A stretch of 64,000 bases of DNA. Source: Phytopseudomonas daroniae (lineage in GTDB: Bacteria; Pseudomonadota; Gammaproteobacteria; Pseudomonadales; Pseudomonadaceae). The stretch spans positions 46,314-110,313 of the forward strand of contig NZ_QJUI01000018.1 of NCBI RefSeq assembly GCF_004327285.1. Reading direction: 5' to 3'. Below are positions 17,938 to 25,601 of this stretch, piece after piece. The notes beneath the pieces were generated by a model. It did not search any database and was not told where the DNA came from. It saw only the letters and a list, made by a program, of their open reading frames with translations. Position 1 is the first letter of the stretch; each line of letters starts with the position of its first letter. A program made the position numbers and the translations under genes.

Positions 17938-18603
17938 ATGAGCTACCTGCACCAGTATATCGATGGCACCCGTATCCACTTCCCGCTGGGCAAAGTGGTG
18001 TGCGTCGGCCGCAATTACGCCGAGCACGCCAAGGAACTCAACAACCCGCTGCCGACCGAGCCGATACTGTTCATCAAGCCCGGTAGCTGCGTGGTGCCGC
18101 TCGAAGGTGGTTTCAGCATTCCCGATGACCGTGGTTCGGTGCATTACGAGGCGGAGATCGCCGTGCTGATCGGCAAGCCGCTGTCGCGCCAGCCCAGCGA
18201 GGAGGAGGTGCTGGATGCCATCTCCGGTTACGCCCCGGCCCTGGATCTGACTCTGCGCGAGGTGCAGAGCAAGCTCAAGGACAAGGGCCATCCGTGGGAG
18301 TTGGCCAAGGCGTTCGACGGTGCCGGCGTGCTTGCCCCCTTCGTTCCTGGTGACGCGGTGGAAGACCTGGCCGCCATTGGCATTCGCCTGAGCATCAATG
18401 GCGAAGTGCGCCAGGACGGCATCAGTGGCGACATGATCTTCCCCATAGTGGCAGTGATCCAGGCCATGAGTGGCCACTTCAACCTGCAGCCCGGCGATGT
18501 GATTTTCACTGGTACGCCAGCGGGTGTAGGGGCGCTGAACAAGGGCGACGAGATCGTTCTGGAACTGGTTGGCCACTCCAGCTTCGCCAGCCGGGTCATC
18601 TGA
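17938..18603 (+). CDS. Fumarylacetoacetate hydrolase (FAH) family protein
   Basis: A compact 221-residue FAH-fold enzyme of the FAHD1/YcgM type (acylpyruvase, oxaloacetate decarboxylase or tautomerase activities are known in the group). VCVGRNYAEHAKEL, the acidic metal ligands in HYEAEIAVLIGK, and DLTLREVQSKLK are all present, as is the FTGTPAGVGAL loop. The start at 17938 has GGAGGA upstream; an earlier in-frame ATG at 17845 lies in repeat DNA. The exact substrate is not predictable. Confidence 0.88.
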   Translation: MSYLHQYIDGTRIHFPLGKVVCVGRNYAEHAKELNNPLPTEPILFIKPGSCVVPLEGGFSIPDDRGSVHYEAEIAVLIGKPLSRQPSEEEVLDAISGYAPALDLTLREVQSKLKDKGHPWELAKAFDGAGVLAPFVPGDAVEDLAAIGIRLSINGEVRQDGISGDMIFPIVAVIQAMSGHFNLQPGDVIFTGTPAGVGALNKGDEIVLELVGHSSFASRVI

Positions 18604-18622
18604 TAGGCGATAGTGGACGGTC

Positions 18623-18731
18623 GTAGGATGGGTGCAACCCATCGGCAATTGATGGGTTTCACCTGCGCGGCCCGATCCGTCCACCAACCTAGCGATCGCA
18701 ATGGTGGATGAAAAGAGCGTCATCCACCCTA
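18623..18731. repeat. Dispersed hairpin repeats (GTAGGATGGGT and GGTGGATGAAAAGAGCG families)
   Basis: GTAGGATGGGTGCAACCCATC starts at 18623 and is mirrored by GATGGGTTTCACC (18651-18663), a partly decayed copy of the perfect palindrome at 29258-29306. It is followed by GGTGGATGAAAAGAGCG and CATCCACCCTAC (about 18703-18731), which match the element near 37377-37445. Nothing coding is seen here. Confidence 0.7.
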
Positions 18732-18783
18732 CATCTGCTTATGCCGTGCAGCGACCATCGGCCCTGAACCCGGGCTCTTGCCA

Positions 18784-18822
18784 ATTAAGCTTCGCTTAAG
18801 CCGGCTTTAAGCCTGGCTTCAG
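18784..18822 (+). promoter_or_regulatory. Tandem OmpR-family operator upstream of ygiW: four hexamers at 11-bp period
   Basis: ATTAAG (18784-18789), CTTAAG (18795-18800), TTTAAG (18806-18811) and CTTCAG (18817-18822) are each separated by exactly 5 bp. Pairs fit the PmrA/QseB box HTTAAK-N5-HTTAAK, the binding site of OmpR-type response regulators. A further CTTAAC at 18831 sits close to where a -35 would be. The spacing and the location 50-88 bp before ygiW suggest an activator array. Confidence 0.7.
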
Positions 18823-18871
18823 CTCCGCGACTTAACCTGACCCCGTCATCTACAGATAGAGGGTCATCCCC

Positions 18872-19219
18872 ATGAAAGCTCCCGCACTCGCACTGCTGCT
18901 CGTTCCGCTGTTCTCTTCCGTTGCCATGGCTGCCGGCTACACCGGGCCAGGCCAGGTCGCCCAGGTCACCACTGTCGAGCAGGCGCTGAAAGCCGCCGAC
19001 GATACCCCGGTGGTGCTGCAGGGCCAGATCGTCAAGCGTCTGCAGGACGAACTCTATGAGTTCAAGGACGCCACGGGCACCATCCACGTGGAAATCGACG
19101 ACGAAGACTGGCCACCACAAGCCATCTCCGAAAAGGCCACCGTCAAGCTGACCGGTGAAGTCGACAAGGATCTGAACAGCCGCGAAATCGATGTCGATAT
19201 CGTCGAACTGGTGAAGTAA
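18872..19219 (+). CDS. ygiW: YgiW/CarO-type periplasmic OB-fold stress protein
   Basis: A 115-residue protein with a cleavable signal (cleavage near AMAAGYTG, about residue 21) and one bacterial OB-fold domain (BOF, formerly DUF388): GPGQVAQVTTVEQAL, VVLQGQIVKRLQDELYEFKD, IHVEIDDEDWP and the final VKLTGEVDKDLNSREIDVDIVELVK. E. coli YgiW is in the QseBC regulon and P. aeruginosa CarO (PA0320) is controlled by the calcium-responsive CarSR system; the operator array upstream agrees with such control. A terminator follows the gene. Confidence 0.9.
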   Translation: MKAPALALLLVPLFSSVAMAAGYTGPGQVAQVTTVEQALKAADDTPVVLQGQIVKRLQDELYEFKDATGTIHVEIDDEDWPPQAISEKATVKLTGEVDKDLNSREIDVDIVELVK

Positions 19220-19255
19220 GGCGCGCGCTGTTAGCGTCCCCCACCGCACTGAATG

Positions 19256-19295
19256 GCCGCCTCTCGGAAACCCGAGGGGCGGCGTTGTCGTTTTT
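19256..19295 (+). terminator. Intrinsic terminator after ygiW
   Basis: GCCGCCTCTCGG (19256-19267) pairs over 12 bp, with one G-U, with CCGAGGGGCGGC (19272-19283), and a T-rich tail (TTGTCGTTTTT) follows. It separates ygiW from the downstream SdiA-regulated-like gene. A degenerate copy stands before the second paralogue (20348-20380). Confidence 0.8.
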
Positions 19296-19317
19296 GCCGA
19301 TGGATATGTGAACCGCC

Positions 19318-20238
19318 ATGCGTCGTCTGATTTCAATCAAGGGATTATTCCTGCTGCTGATGCTTGCCCTGCTGGCTGTGCTGACCGCTGCAGGCCAGCA
19401 GTTTCGCCTGTTCGAGCGGGCCTGGTTCAACTTCAACCAGCCAGCCGAAGCGCCGTCTCACTCGCTGTGGCTGAGCGACTACAAGGTGGTGATCGAGGCG
19501 CAGCGCATCGAGGGGCTGGAGGACGACGTTTCGGCGCTGACCTACGACCCGGATCGCAAAAGCCTGTTTACCGTGACCAACCAGCACCCCAAGCTGATCG
19601 AGCTGTCCCTCGACGGCAAGGTGTTGAGGCAGATCGAGCTGATCGGCTTCGGCGATCCCGAGGCCGTGGAGTACGTGGCACCGGGGCGCTTCGTGATCGC
19701 CGAAGAGCGTGCGCAACGCTTGGTCGATGTACGTATCGACGATGACACCAGGTCACTCGATGCTGCCGACTGGCAGCAGATGTCGCTAGGCCTGGAGATG
19801 GGCACCAAGAACAAGGGATTCGAGGGGCTGGCCTATGACCTGATCGGCCAGCGGCTGTTCGTGGCGAAGGAGCGAGATCCGCTGCGGGTCTACGAAGTGC
19901 ATGGCTTCCCCAATCTCGACCCGGATAGGCCGAACCCGGTGCAGATACGCGACGACCGCAAGCGCGATGCGGGAATTTTCGTGCGTGACCTTTCCAGCCT
20001 GCATTACGACAGCCGCACCGGACACCTGCTGGCGCTGTCGGACGAGTCGCGACTGGTCGTCGAACTGGCCCAGGACGGCAAGCCGATCAGCAGCTTGTCG
20101 CTGTTGCGGGGGCAGCAGGGGCTGAAGGCCTCGGTACCGCAAGCCGAGGGCATCACGGTGGATGATCAGGGCAGGCTCTACCTGATCAGCGAACCCAATC
20201 TTTTTTATGTGTTCAGCAAGGACGGCGAGGCAGATTAA
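19318..20238 (+). CDS. SdiA-regulated/YjiK-like membrane-anchored beta-propeller protein, copy 1
   Basis: A 306-residue protein with an N-terminal signal anchor (about 8-28) and a SdiA-regulated domain (PF06977-like) made of propeller blades: ALTYDPDRKSLFTVTNQHP, LIGFGDPEAVEYV, NKGFEGLAYD, LFVAKERDPLRVYE, DLSSLHYDSRTGHLLALSDES and PQAEGITVDDQGRLYLISEP. Acidic loops suggest calcium sites. The biochemical role is unknown. The next gene is a close paralogue in tandem. The position behind the YgiW/CarO-like gene resembles P. aeruginosa, where a related calcium-regulated phytase-like protein (CarP) occurs. Confidence 0.8.
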   Translation: MRRLISIKGLFLLLMLALLAVLTAAGQQFRLFERAWFNFNQPAEAPSHSLWLSDYKVVIEAQRIEGLEDDVSALTYDPDRKSLFTVTNQHPKLIELSLDGKVLRQIELIGFGDPEAVEYVAPGRFVIAEERAQRLVDVRIDDDTRSLDAADWQQMSLGLEMGTKNKGFEGLAYDLIGQRLFVAKERDPLRVYEVHGFPNLDPDRPNPVQIRDDRKRDAGIFVRDLSSLHYDSRTGHLLALSDESRLVVELAQDGKPISSLSLLRGQQGLKASVPQAEGITVDDQGRLYLISEPNLFYVFSKDGEAD

Positions 20239-20284
20239 GTCTGCTTGCCGCTCGACAATATCTGGCAGGCCGCAGCATCGATGC

Positions 20285-20380
20285 TGGCTTTATCGAACTG
20301 GTGAAGTGAGGCAAGGGCTGTTAGCTTCCATTCGCCGTACCTGAATGGCCATCTCTCAGCCTCACGCCGAGAGGTGGTTT
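20285..20380 (+). repeat. Duplicated spacer with footprint of the ygiW 3' end
   Basis: TCGAACTGGTGAAGT at 20293-20307 repeats the last codons of ygiW (19203-19217), and the following GGC...GCTGTTAGC, CTGAATGGCC and stem-loop bases match the ygiW-to-copy-1 spacer at an offset of about 1090 bp. This is duplicated DNA and not a gene. Confidence 0.85.
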
Positions 20381-20408
20381 CGTCGTTTCCGCGGACAAGT
20401 GAGCCGGT

Positions 20409-21323
20409 ATGCGTCGTCTGTTTTCCCTGAAGGGATTGTTTCTGCTGTTCATGCTCGTCGTGCTGTTGCTGCTGGCACTCTGGGGGCAGGAATACCGGGT
20501 GTTCGAGCGTGCCTGGTTCAATGTGCAGCAGCCGGACGAGGCTCCGGCCGAGGCGCTCTGGCTCGACGATTACCAGGTGGTGCGCGAGGCCCAGGTGATC
20601 GAAGGCCTGGACGACGACGTATCGGCGCTGACCTACGACCCGGTACGCAAGAGCCTGTTCACCGTCACCAACCAGCAGTCCCGGCTGATCGAACTCTCGC
20701 TCGACGGCAAGGTGCTGCGGCAGATCGAGCTGGTCGGCTTCGGTGACCCGGAGGCAGTGGAGTACATCGCGCCCGGGCTCTTCGTGATCGCCGACGAGCG
20801 CCCGCAGCGTCTGGTCGAGGTGCGCATCGACGACGCCACCACGCGGGTGGATGCCGCGGATGGTCAGCAGCTTTCGCTGGGGCTGGAGATGGAAGCCAAG
20901 AACAAGGGCTTCGAAGGATTGGCCTACGACCTGGCAGGCAAGCGTCTGTTCGTCGCCAAGGAGCGCGACCCGCTACGCATCTACGAAGTGCATGGCTTCC
21001 CCCATGTCGAGCCGAGTACGCCTTCGGTGATCCGTATCACCGATGACCGCGAGCGCGACGCCGGGCTCTTCGTCCGTGATCTGTCCAGCCTGCAGTACGA
21101 CGCGCGTACCGGGCATCTGCTGGTGCTGTCCGATGACTCACGCTTGCTGGTGGAGCTCGATGCCGAGGGCGAACCGATCAGCAGTCTGTCGCTGATCGGT
21201 GGGCAGCAGGGGCTGAAGGAGTCCGTGCCTCAGGCCGAGGGTATCGCGCTGGACGAGAACGGGGTGATCTACATGATCAGCGAGCCAAACCTGTTCTACA
21301 CCTTCGAAAAAAAGGCCGAGTGA
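20409..21323 (+). CDS. SdiA-regulated/YjiK-like membrane-anchored beta-propeller protein, copy 2
   Basis: A 304-residue paralogue of the preceding gene with the same start (MRRL.S.KGLFLL), the same membrane anchor and the same blade motifs (DDVSALTYDPVRKSLFTVTN, GFEGLAYDLAGKRLFVAKE, SVPQAEGIALDENGVIYM). Differences are spread along the whole length and are mostly conservative, so both copies look functional. The ends differ (SKDGEAD in copy 1, EKKAE here). The stop codon lies inside a GCCGAGT/ACTCGGC hairpin that can act as terminator. Confidence 0.8.
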   Translation: MRRLFSLKGLFLLFMLVVLLLLALWGQEYRVFERAWFNVQQPDEAPAEALWLDDYQVVREAQVIEGLDDDVSALTYDPVRKSLFTVTNQQSRLIELSLDGKVLRQIELVGFGDPEAVEYIAPGLFVIADERPQRLVEVRIDDATTRVDAADGQQLSLGLEMEAKNKGFEGLAYDLAGKRLFVAKERDPLRIYEVHGFPHVEPSTPSVIRITDDRERDAGLFVRDLSSLQYDARTGHLLVLSDDSRLLVELDAEGEPISSLSLIGGQQGLKESVPQAEGIALDENGVIYMISEPNLFYTFEKKAE

Positions 21324-21335
21324 CGACTCGGCTTT
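21315..21335 (+). terminator. Short terminator overlapping the stop codon of SdiA-like copy 2
   Basis: GCCGAGT (21315-21321), loop GACG, ACTCGGC (21326-21332) and then TTT. The coding stop TGA (21321-21323) lies at the base of the loop. The U-run is short, so termination may be partial. Confidence 0.5.
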
Positions 21336-21353
21336 CCAGGTCACGCACATGAC

Positions 21354-21410
21354 GTAGCCTGGATTAGCCGCAGGCGTAATCCGGGTTCAAGGTGTAATCC
21401 GGGTTCAGCG
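21354..21410. repeat. GTAGCCTGGATTAGCC-type intergenic repeat plus partial second unit
   Basis: GTAGCCTGGATTAGCC, then GCAGGCGTAATCCGGG (21354-21385), followed by a partial unit GTGTAATCCGGGTTC. The same element occurs at 29339-29371 and, inverted, at 38921-38956. Here the partial unit runs into the rpiA stop codon. Confidence 0.8.
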
Positions 21411-22076
21411 TGTCAGCGATTTCACACCCTCGGCGGTGCCCAGCAGCAACAGGTCGGCCGGGCGGGCGGCGAACAGGCCGTTGGTGACCACGCCGACGAT
21501 GGCGTTGATGTCGCGCTCCAGCTTCTGCGGGTCGGTGATGCTCATGTTGTGCACATCGAGGATAACATTGCCGTTATCGGTCAGCACGCCTTCGCGGTAC
21601 ACCGGGTCGCCGCCCAGCTTGACCAGCTCACGGGCCACATGGCTGCGGGCCATGGGAATCACTTCCACCGGCAGCGGGAAGGCGCCGAGCACAGGCACCA
21701 GCTTGCTGCCGTCGGCGATGCAGATGAAGGTACGGGCCACGGCGGCGACGATCTTCTCGCGGGTCAGGGCCGCGCCGCCGCCCTTGATCAGGTTCAGGCG
21801 TTCGTCGCTCTCGTCGGCGCCGTCGACGTAGAACTCCAGGTCGCTGACGGTATTCAGTTCATACACCGGAATGCCGTGGCCCTTGAGGCGTGCGGCGGTG
21901 GCTTCGGAACTGGCCACGGCGCCGTCGAATTCCATCTTGTGCCTGGCCAGGGCATCGATGAAACAGTTGGCCGTGGAGCCGGTGCCGACCCCGATGACGC
22001 TCTTGGCGTCGAGCTTGGGAAGGATGAAGTCGACGGCAGCCTGGGCCACGGCTTGTTTGAGCTGATCCTGGGTCAT
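21405..22076 (-). CDS. rpiA: Ribose-5-phosphate isomerase A
   Basis: Interconverts ribose 5-phosphate and ribulose 5-phosphate in the pentose phosphate pathway. It has 223 residues, the usual size. IGVGTGSTANCFIDAL (28-43), VDGADESD, KGGGAALTREKIVA and CIADGSKLV are the diagnostic motifs, with the catalytic Glu/Lys region in the GGGAALTREK loop. It is divergent from ilvA, the usual Pseudomonas order. The TGA stop lies at the edge of an intergenic repeat, so the last residues (SLTR) may be repeat-derived. Confidence 0.97.
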   Translation of the reverse strand: MTQDQLKQAVAQAAVDFILPKLDAKSVIGVGTGSTANCFIDALARHKMEFDGAVASSEATAARLKGHGIPVYELNTVSDLEFYVDGADESDERLNLIKGGGAALTREKIVAAVARTFICIADGSKLVPVLGAFPLPVEVIPMARSHVARELVKLGGDPVYREGVLTDNGNVILDVHNMSITDPQKLERDINAIVGVVTNGLFAARPADLLLLGTAEGVKSLTR

Positions 22077-22210
22077 GCGGGTTCCACGAGAGAGAGTGGG
22101 GAAGCGGAGCGGCCATTATAACCGGCAAAACCCCGGAATTCGTATGGTCGCTCGGCGGATGGCTGCGGTAGACTCCGGGGTTCCCCGTAAAGCCGCCTGC
22201 GATGCCTGCC

Positions 22211-23725
22211 ATGCTCGAACAGTACGTCAAGAAGACCCTGACCTCCCGTGTCTATGACGTTGCCGTGGAAACCCCGCTGCAACCCGCTCGCCAACTTTCC
22301 GAACGCCTGGGCAATCAGATTCTGCTCAAGCGCGAGGATCTGCAGCCGGTCTACTCGTTCAAGATTCGTGGCGCCTACAACAAACTGGCGCAATTGACCC
22401 CCGAAGAGCTGGCCCGCGGCGTGGTCACCGCCTCGGCTGGCAACCACGCCCAGGGCCTGGCATTGGCCGCCAAGCACATGGGCGTGAAAGCGACCATCGT
22501 CATGCCGCGCACCACGCCTGAGCTCAAGGTTCAGGGCGTGCGCTCCCGTGGCGGCAAGGTGGTGCTGCATGGCGATGCCTTTCCCGAAGCATTGGCTCAC
22601 TCGCTGAAACTGGTCGAGGAAAAGGGCCTGGTGTACGTCCATCCCTACGACGATCCGCACGTGATCGCCGGCCAGGGCACCGTGGCGATGGAGATCCTCC
22701 GTCAGCACCAGGGCCCGCTGGACGCCATCTTCGTGCCGGTCGGTGGTGGCGGTCTGATCGCCGGCATCGCCGCCTACGTCAAATACCTGCGTCCGGAGAC
22801 CCGAGTGATCGGTGTCGAGCCGGACGACTCCAACTGCCTGCAGCAGGCCCTGGCCGCCGGCGAGCGGGTGGTGTTGCCGCAGGTCGGGCTGTTCGCCGAT
22901 GGCGTGGCGGTGGCGCAGATCGGCCAGCACACCTTCGATATCTGCAAGCTGTGCGTCGATGAAGTGATCACCGTCAGCACCGACGAGATCTGCGCGGCGA
23001 TCAAGGACATCTACGACGACACCCGCTCGATCACCGAGCCGGCCGGCGCCCTGGCCGTGGCCGGGATCAAGAAGTACGTCGAGCGTGAGAACATCAGCGG
23101 CCAGGTGCTGGTGGGCATCGACTCCGGCGCCAACGTCAACTTCGACCGCCTGCGCCATGTCGCCGAGCGCGCCGAATTGGGCGAGAAGCGCGAGGCGATC
23201 ATCGCCGTCACCATTCCGGAGAAGCCGGGCAGCTTCAAGGCCTTCTGCGAGGCCATCGGCAAGCGGCAGATCACTGAATTCAACTACCGCTATCACCAGG
23301 ACGGCGAGGCGCATATCTTCGTCGGTGTACAGACCCACCCGGAGCACGACCCGCGTGTGGCGCTGGTGGAAAACCTGCGCGGGCAGGGCTTCCCGGTCAT
23401 CGACCTGACCGACAACGAGCTGGCCAAGCTGCATATCCGCCATACCGTCGGCGGCCATGCCGCTGCCGTGCCGGACGAATGCGTATTCCGTTTCGAGTTC
23501 CCGGAGCGGCCGGGCGCGCTGTTCAACTTCCTCAACAAACTGGGCGGGCGTTGGAACATCACCCTGTTCCACTACCGCAACCATGGCGCTGCCGATGGGC
23601 GTGTGCTGGCTGCCCTGCAAGTGCCGGAAGACGAGCGCCATCTGCTCGCGCCAGCGCTGGATGCCATTGGTTACCCCTACTGGGACGAAAGCGACAACCC
23701 GGCCTACAAGCTGTTTCTCGGTTAG
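22211..23725 (+). CDS. ilvA: Threonine ammonia-lyase, biosynthetic
   Basis: Pyridoxal-phosphate enzyme that deaminates threonine to 2-oxobutanoate, the first step of isoleucine synthesis. With the start at 22211 it has 504 residues. The PLP lysine is Lys51 in YSFKIRGAYNKL, and SAGNHAQGLAL and the VGGGGLIAGIA phosphate loop follow. The C-terminal third holds two ACT-like regulatory domains (FPERPGALFNFLNKL in the second), which bind isoleucine and valine. An ATG three codons upstream (22202) is possible. It is divergent from rpiA. Confidence 0.96.
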   Translation: MLEQYVKKTLTSRVYDVAVETPLQPARQLSERLGNQILLKREDLQPVYSFKIRGAYNKLAQLTPEELARGVVTASAGNHAQGLALAAKHMGVKATIVMPRTTPELKVQGVRSRGGKVVLHGDAFPEALAHSLKLVEEKGLVYVHPYDDPHVIAGQGTVAMEILRQHQGPLDAIFVPVGGGGLIAGIAAYVKYLRPETRVIGVEPDDSNCLQQALAAGERVVLPQVGLFADGVAVAQIGQHTFDICKLCVDEVITVSTDEICAAIKDIYDDTRSITEPAGALAVAGIKKYVERENISGQVLVGIDSGANVNFDRLRHVAERAELGEKREAIIAVTIPEKPGSFKAFCEAIGKRQITEFNYRYHQDGEAHIFVGVQTHPEHDPRVALVENLRGQGFPVIDLTDNELAKLHIRHTVGGHAAAVPDECVFRFEFPERPGALFNFLNKLGGRWNITLFHYRNHGAADGRVLAALQVPEDERHLLAPALDAIGYPYWDESDNPAYKLFLG

Positions 23726-23875
23726 GTAACACGGCCGGTGGGGTAGGCGATGAGCGTGGTGTTTTTCCCGGCTATACCCATGAATCAGCGGCTGGCGTAG
23801 ATCACGGTACCGCTCGGTATTTACCGGTATCGTTCATCTCCGCCAGCCTGAACCATACCTATAAGGAAAACCCTG

Positions 23876-24316
23876 ATGGAGCATTATCTGCTGTTGAGAG
23901 TTCTTCACGGCCTGCCCGGCATCTTGCTGCTGCTTGGCGTGCTGGCCCATGCTTTCATGCTCTGGAAAGCCTGGCGCAACGGCGATAGCGTCGTCTTGCA
24001 ACGCAAGTTGCAGCGCACCCGCACCATCAGTCTGCCGGTATTCGCCCTGCTGGCGCTGAGTCTGCCGGTGACCGGCTGGTGGATGGTCAACCTGGCCGGC
24101 TGGCCGCTGAGCCAGACCTGGCTGTTGCTGGGCAGCATCCTCTTTGCCGTGTTGATGATCGCCGGCTTGCTGCTGCTCGGGCGTCTAGGCGTCTGGCAGG
24201 TTCTGGCCACCGGCCCGGTTCCGACCAAGCTGCTGCGTTTCGTGGTGGCCTATACGGCGCTGATCGTCGTATTGCTGTTGGCGATCATGGCCGTCATGGG
24301 CGCCAAACCGACCTGA
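23876..24316 (+). CDS. DUF2269-like four-helix membrane protein
   Basis: A 146-residue integral membrane protein with four predicted hydrophobic helices (about 8-27, 52-72, 82-102, 120-141). MEHYLLLRVLHGLPG and the histidines at the start resemble DUF2269/CopD-like small membrane proteins, in which a His in helix 1 may bind heme or metal. The function is unknown. AAGGAA precedes the ATG. Its stop codon abuts the stop of the convergent MFS gene. Confidence 0.65.
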   Translation: MEHYLLLRVLHGLPGILLLLGVLAHAFMLWKAWRNGDSVVLQRKLQRTRTISLPVFALLALSLPVTGWWMVNLAGWPLSQTWLLLGSILFAVLMIAGLLLLGRLGVWQVLATGPVPTKLLRFVVAYTALIVVLLLAIMAVMGAKPT

Positions 24317-25543
24317 TCAGCTGCGCGCCTGGTTCGCGCGCCGCAGCCAGCTCAGGGCCAGCAGCAGGTAGATCAGCGATCCGCCCCAATACAGCCAGGC
24401 GAAGCCGTCGACCAGCCCTATCAGCAGGTAGGCGAGCAGCGGCCCCAGTGCGGCGCCCAGATCCTGGGCTATCGAGTAACGCGTCATGAAGGCGACGACA
24501 TTGCCGGCACTGGCAACATCGCTGGCCAGCGCGTCTGTGAGCGTGGTCAGCGCCGTCGCCAGCAGCATCACCAGCAGGGTCACGGCGATCCAGGGTAGCA
24601 AGGGCAAGCCGCTGGCCATCAAGCCAAAGCTCAGGGCGGCGCCCAGCAGCGCCCAGCCGTAGAGTTGGGAACGGCCGCGCGGGCCATCTGACCAGGCGCC
24701 GAAGCGCCGGCCCAGCCAGGGCTCCCATGACCAGCGCAGCGCCTGCAGGATGCCGGATAAGGCGGTGGCGCCGAGCAGCAGGCCGAAGAGGTCGAGCTGG
24801 CTGCCATAGAAGTGTTCGATCAGAGCGCTCAGTGTCGCCGCCAGTACACCCTGGATCAGCATGGCGATGCAGAAACCACTGGCGATCACCCGATACGTGC
24901 CAACTATCCGCGTGCCATCTCGTGAGGTGCGGGTACTCTGCGTGGCCGTTACCTGTTGTTCGCCGTAGCTCGAGGGCAGGTGGAAGTGACGCAGCAGCAG
25001 TGGCACCCCCAGCAGGGCCATGCCGGCGAAGCTCAGAGCCAGCGCCGGCAAACCATAGAGTGGCACCAGCAAGCCGCCAAGCAGCATGCCGGCGAGGCTG
25101 CCGAGCCGATAGAGACCGTTGTACAGACCCATCGACTGGCCGCGTGACTGCCCGTTCGAGCAATAGACCACCGCCGACAGGCCGCCAATCCGAAAGAACG
25201 ACCAGCTGATGCCCCAGGCCGCGCGCAGCAGCAGCCAGGCGAGAAAGCCTTTGGCGATACCGTAGCCGAAGGTCGTGGCGGCGCCGAGCACGGTGGCCAG
25301 CAGCAACCCGGTGCGCAGACTGATGCGTTGGTACAGCCAACCGATCAGTGGGTTGAATGGCAGGCGAATGAGGCGGTTGACCGACAGCAGCACACCGACC
25401 TGCCAGAGCGCATCGAGACCGACTTCGCGCCAGTAGACGGGCAGGGCGATATACAGCATGGAGTCGCCGGCCAGGCACAGGGCAGTGGCCAGCGCGACCA
25501 CCACGAGCGGTCGCGAAGCGCGTTGATCGATGGGTAACGACAT
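24317..25543 (-). CDS. Major facilitator superfamily transporter
   Basis: A 408-residue inner-membrane protein with 12 predicted helices in two bundles. The loop 2-3 motif (NPLIGWLYQRISLRTGLLL) and GISWSFFRIGGLSAVVYCSNGQSRGQSMGLYNG fit an MFS drug or metabolite exporter. The central loop near residues 190-205 is polar. The substrate is unknown. Next on the same strand, upstream, is the HAD phosphatase gene, 58 bp away, so the two may be co-transcribed. Confidence 0.85.
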   Translation of the reverse strand: MSLPIDQRASRPLVVVALATALCLAGDSMLYIALPVYWREVGLDALWQVGVLLSVNRLIRLPFNPLIGWLYQRISLRTGLLLATVLGAATTFGYGIAKGFLAWLLLRAAWGISWSFFRIGGLSAVVYCSNGQSRGQSMGLYNGLYRLGSLAGMLLGGLLVPLYGLPALALSFAGMALLGVPLLLRHFHLPSSYGEQQVTATQSTRTSRDGTRIVGTYRVIASGFCIAMLIQGVLAATLSALIEHFYGSQLDLFGLLLGATALSGILQALRWSWEPWLGRRFGAWSDGPRGRSQLYGWALLGAALSFGLMASGLPLLPWIAVTLLVMLLATALTTLTDALASDVASAGNVVAFMTRYSIAQDLGAALGPLLAYLLIGLVDGFAWLYWGGSLIYLLLALSWLRRANQARS

Positions 25544-25601
25544 GTGGCTCCTTGCGCGTGCGTGGGCGGTGCCCCGGCACAGGCTGGCCGCGCGGTGTGC
25601 T

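Noticed and set aside
18623..18731. Possible small CRISPR-like repeat cluster
   Set aside because: The units are palindromic, differ in sequence, and lack regular spacers; they are dispersed hairpin repeats.
22073..23641. 522-codon minus-strand open frame opposite ilvA
   Set aside because: Complementary to a clear threonine ammonia-lyase; no family resemblance.
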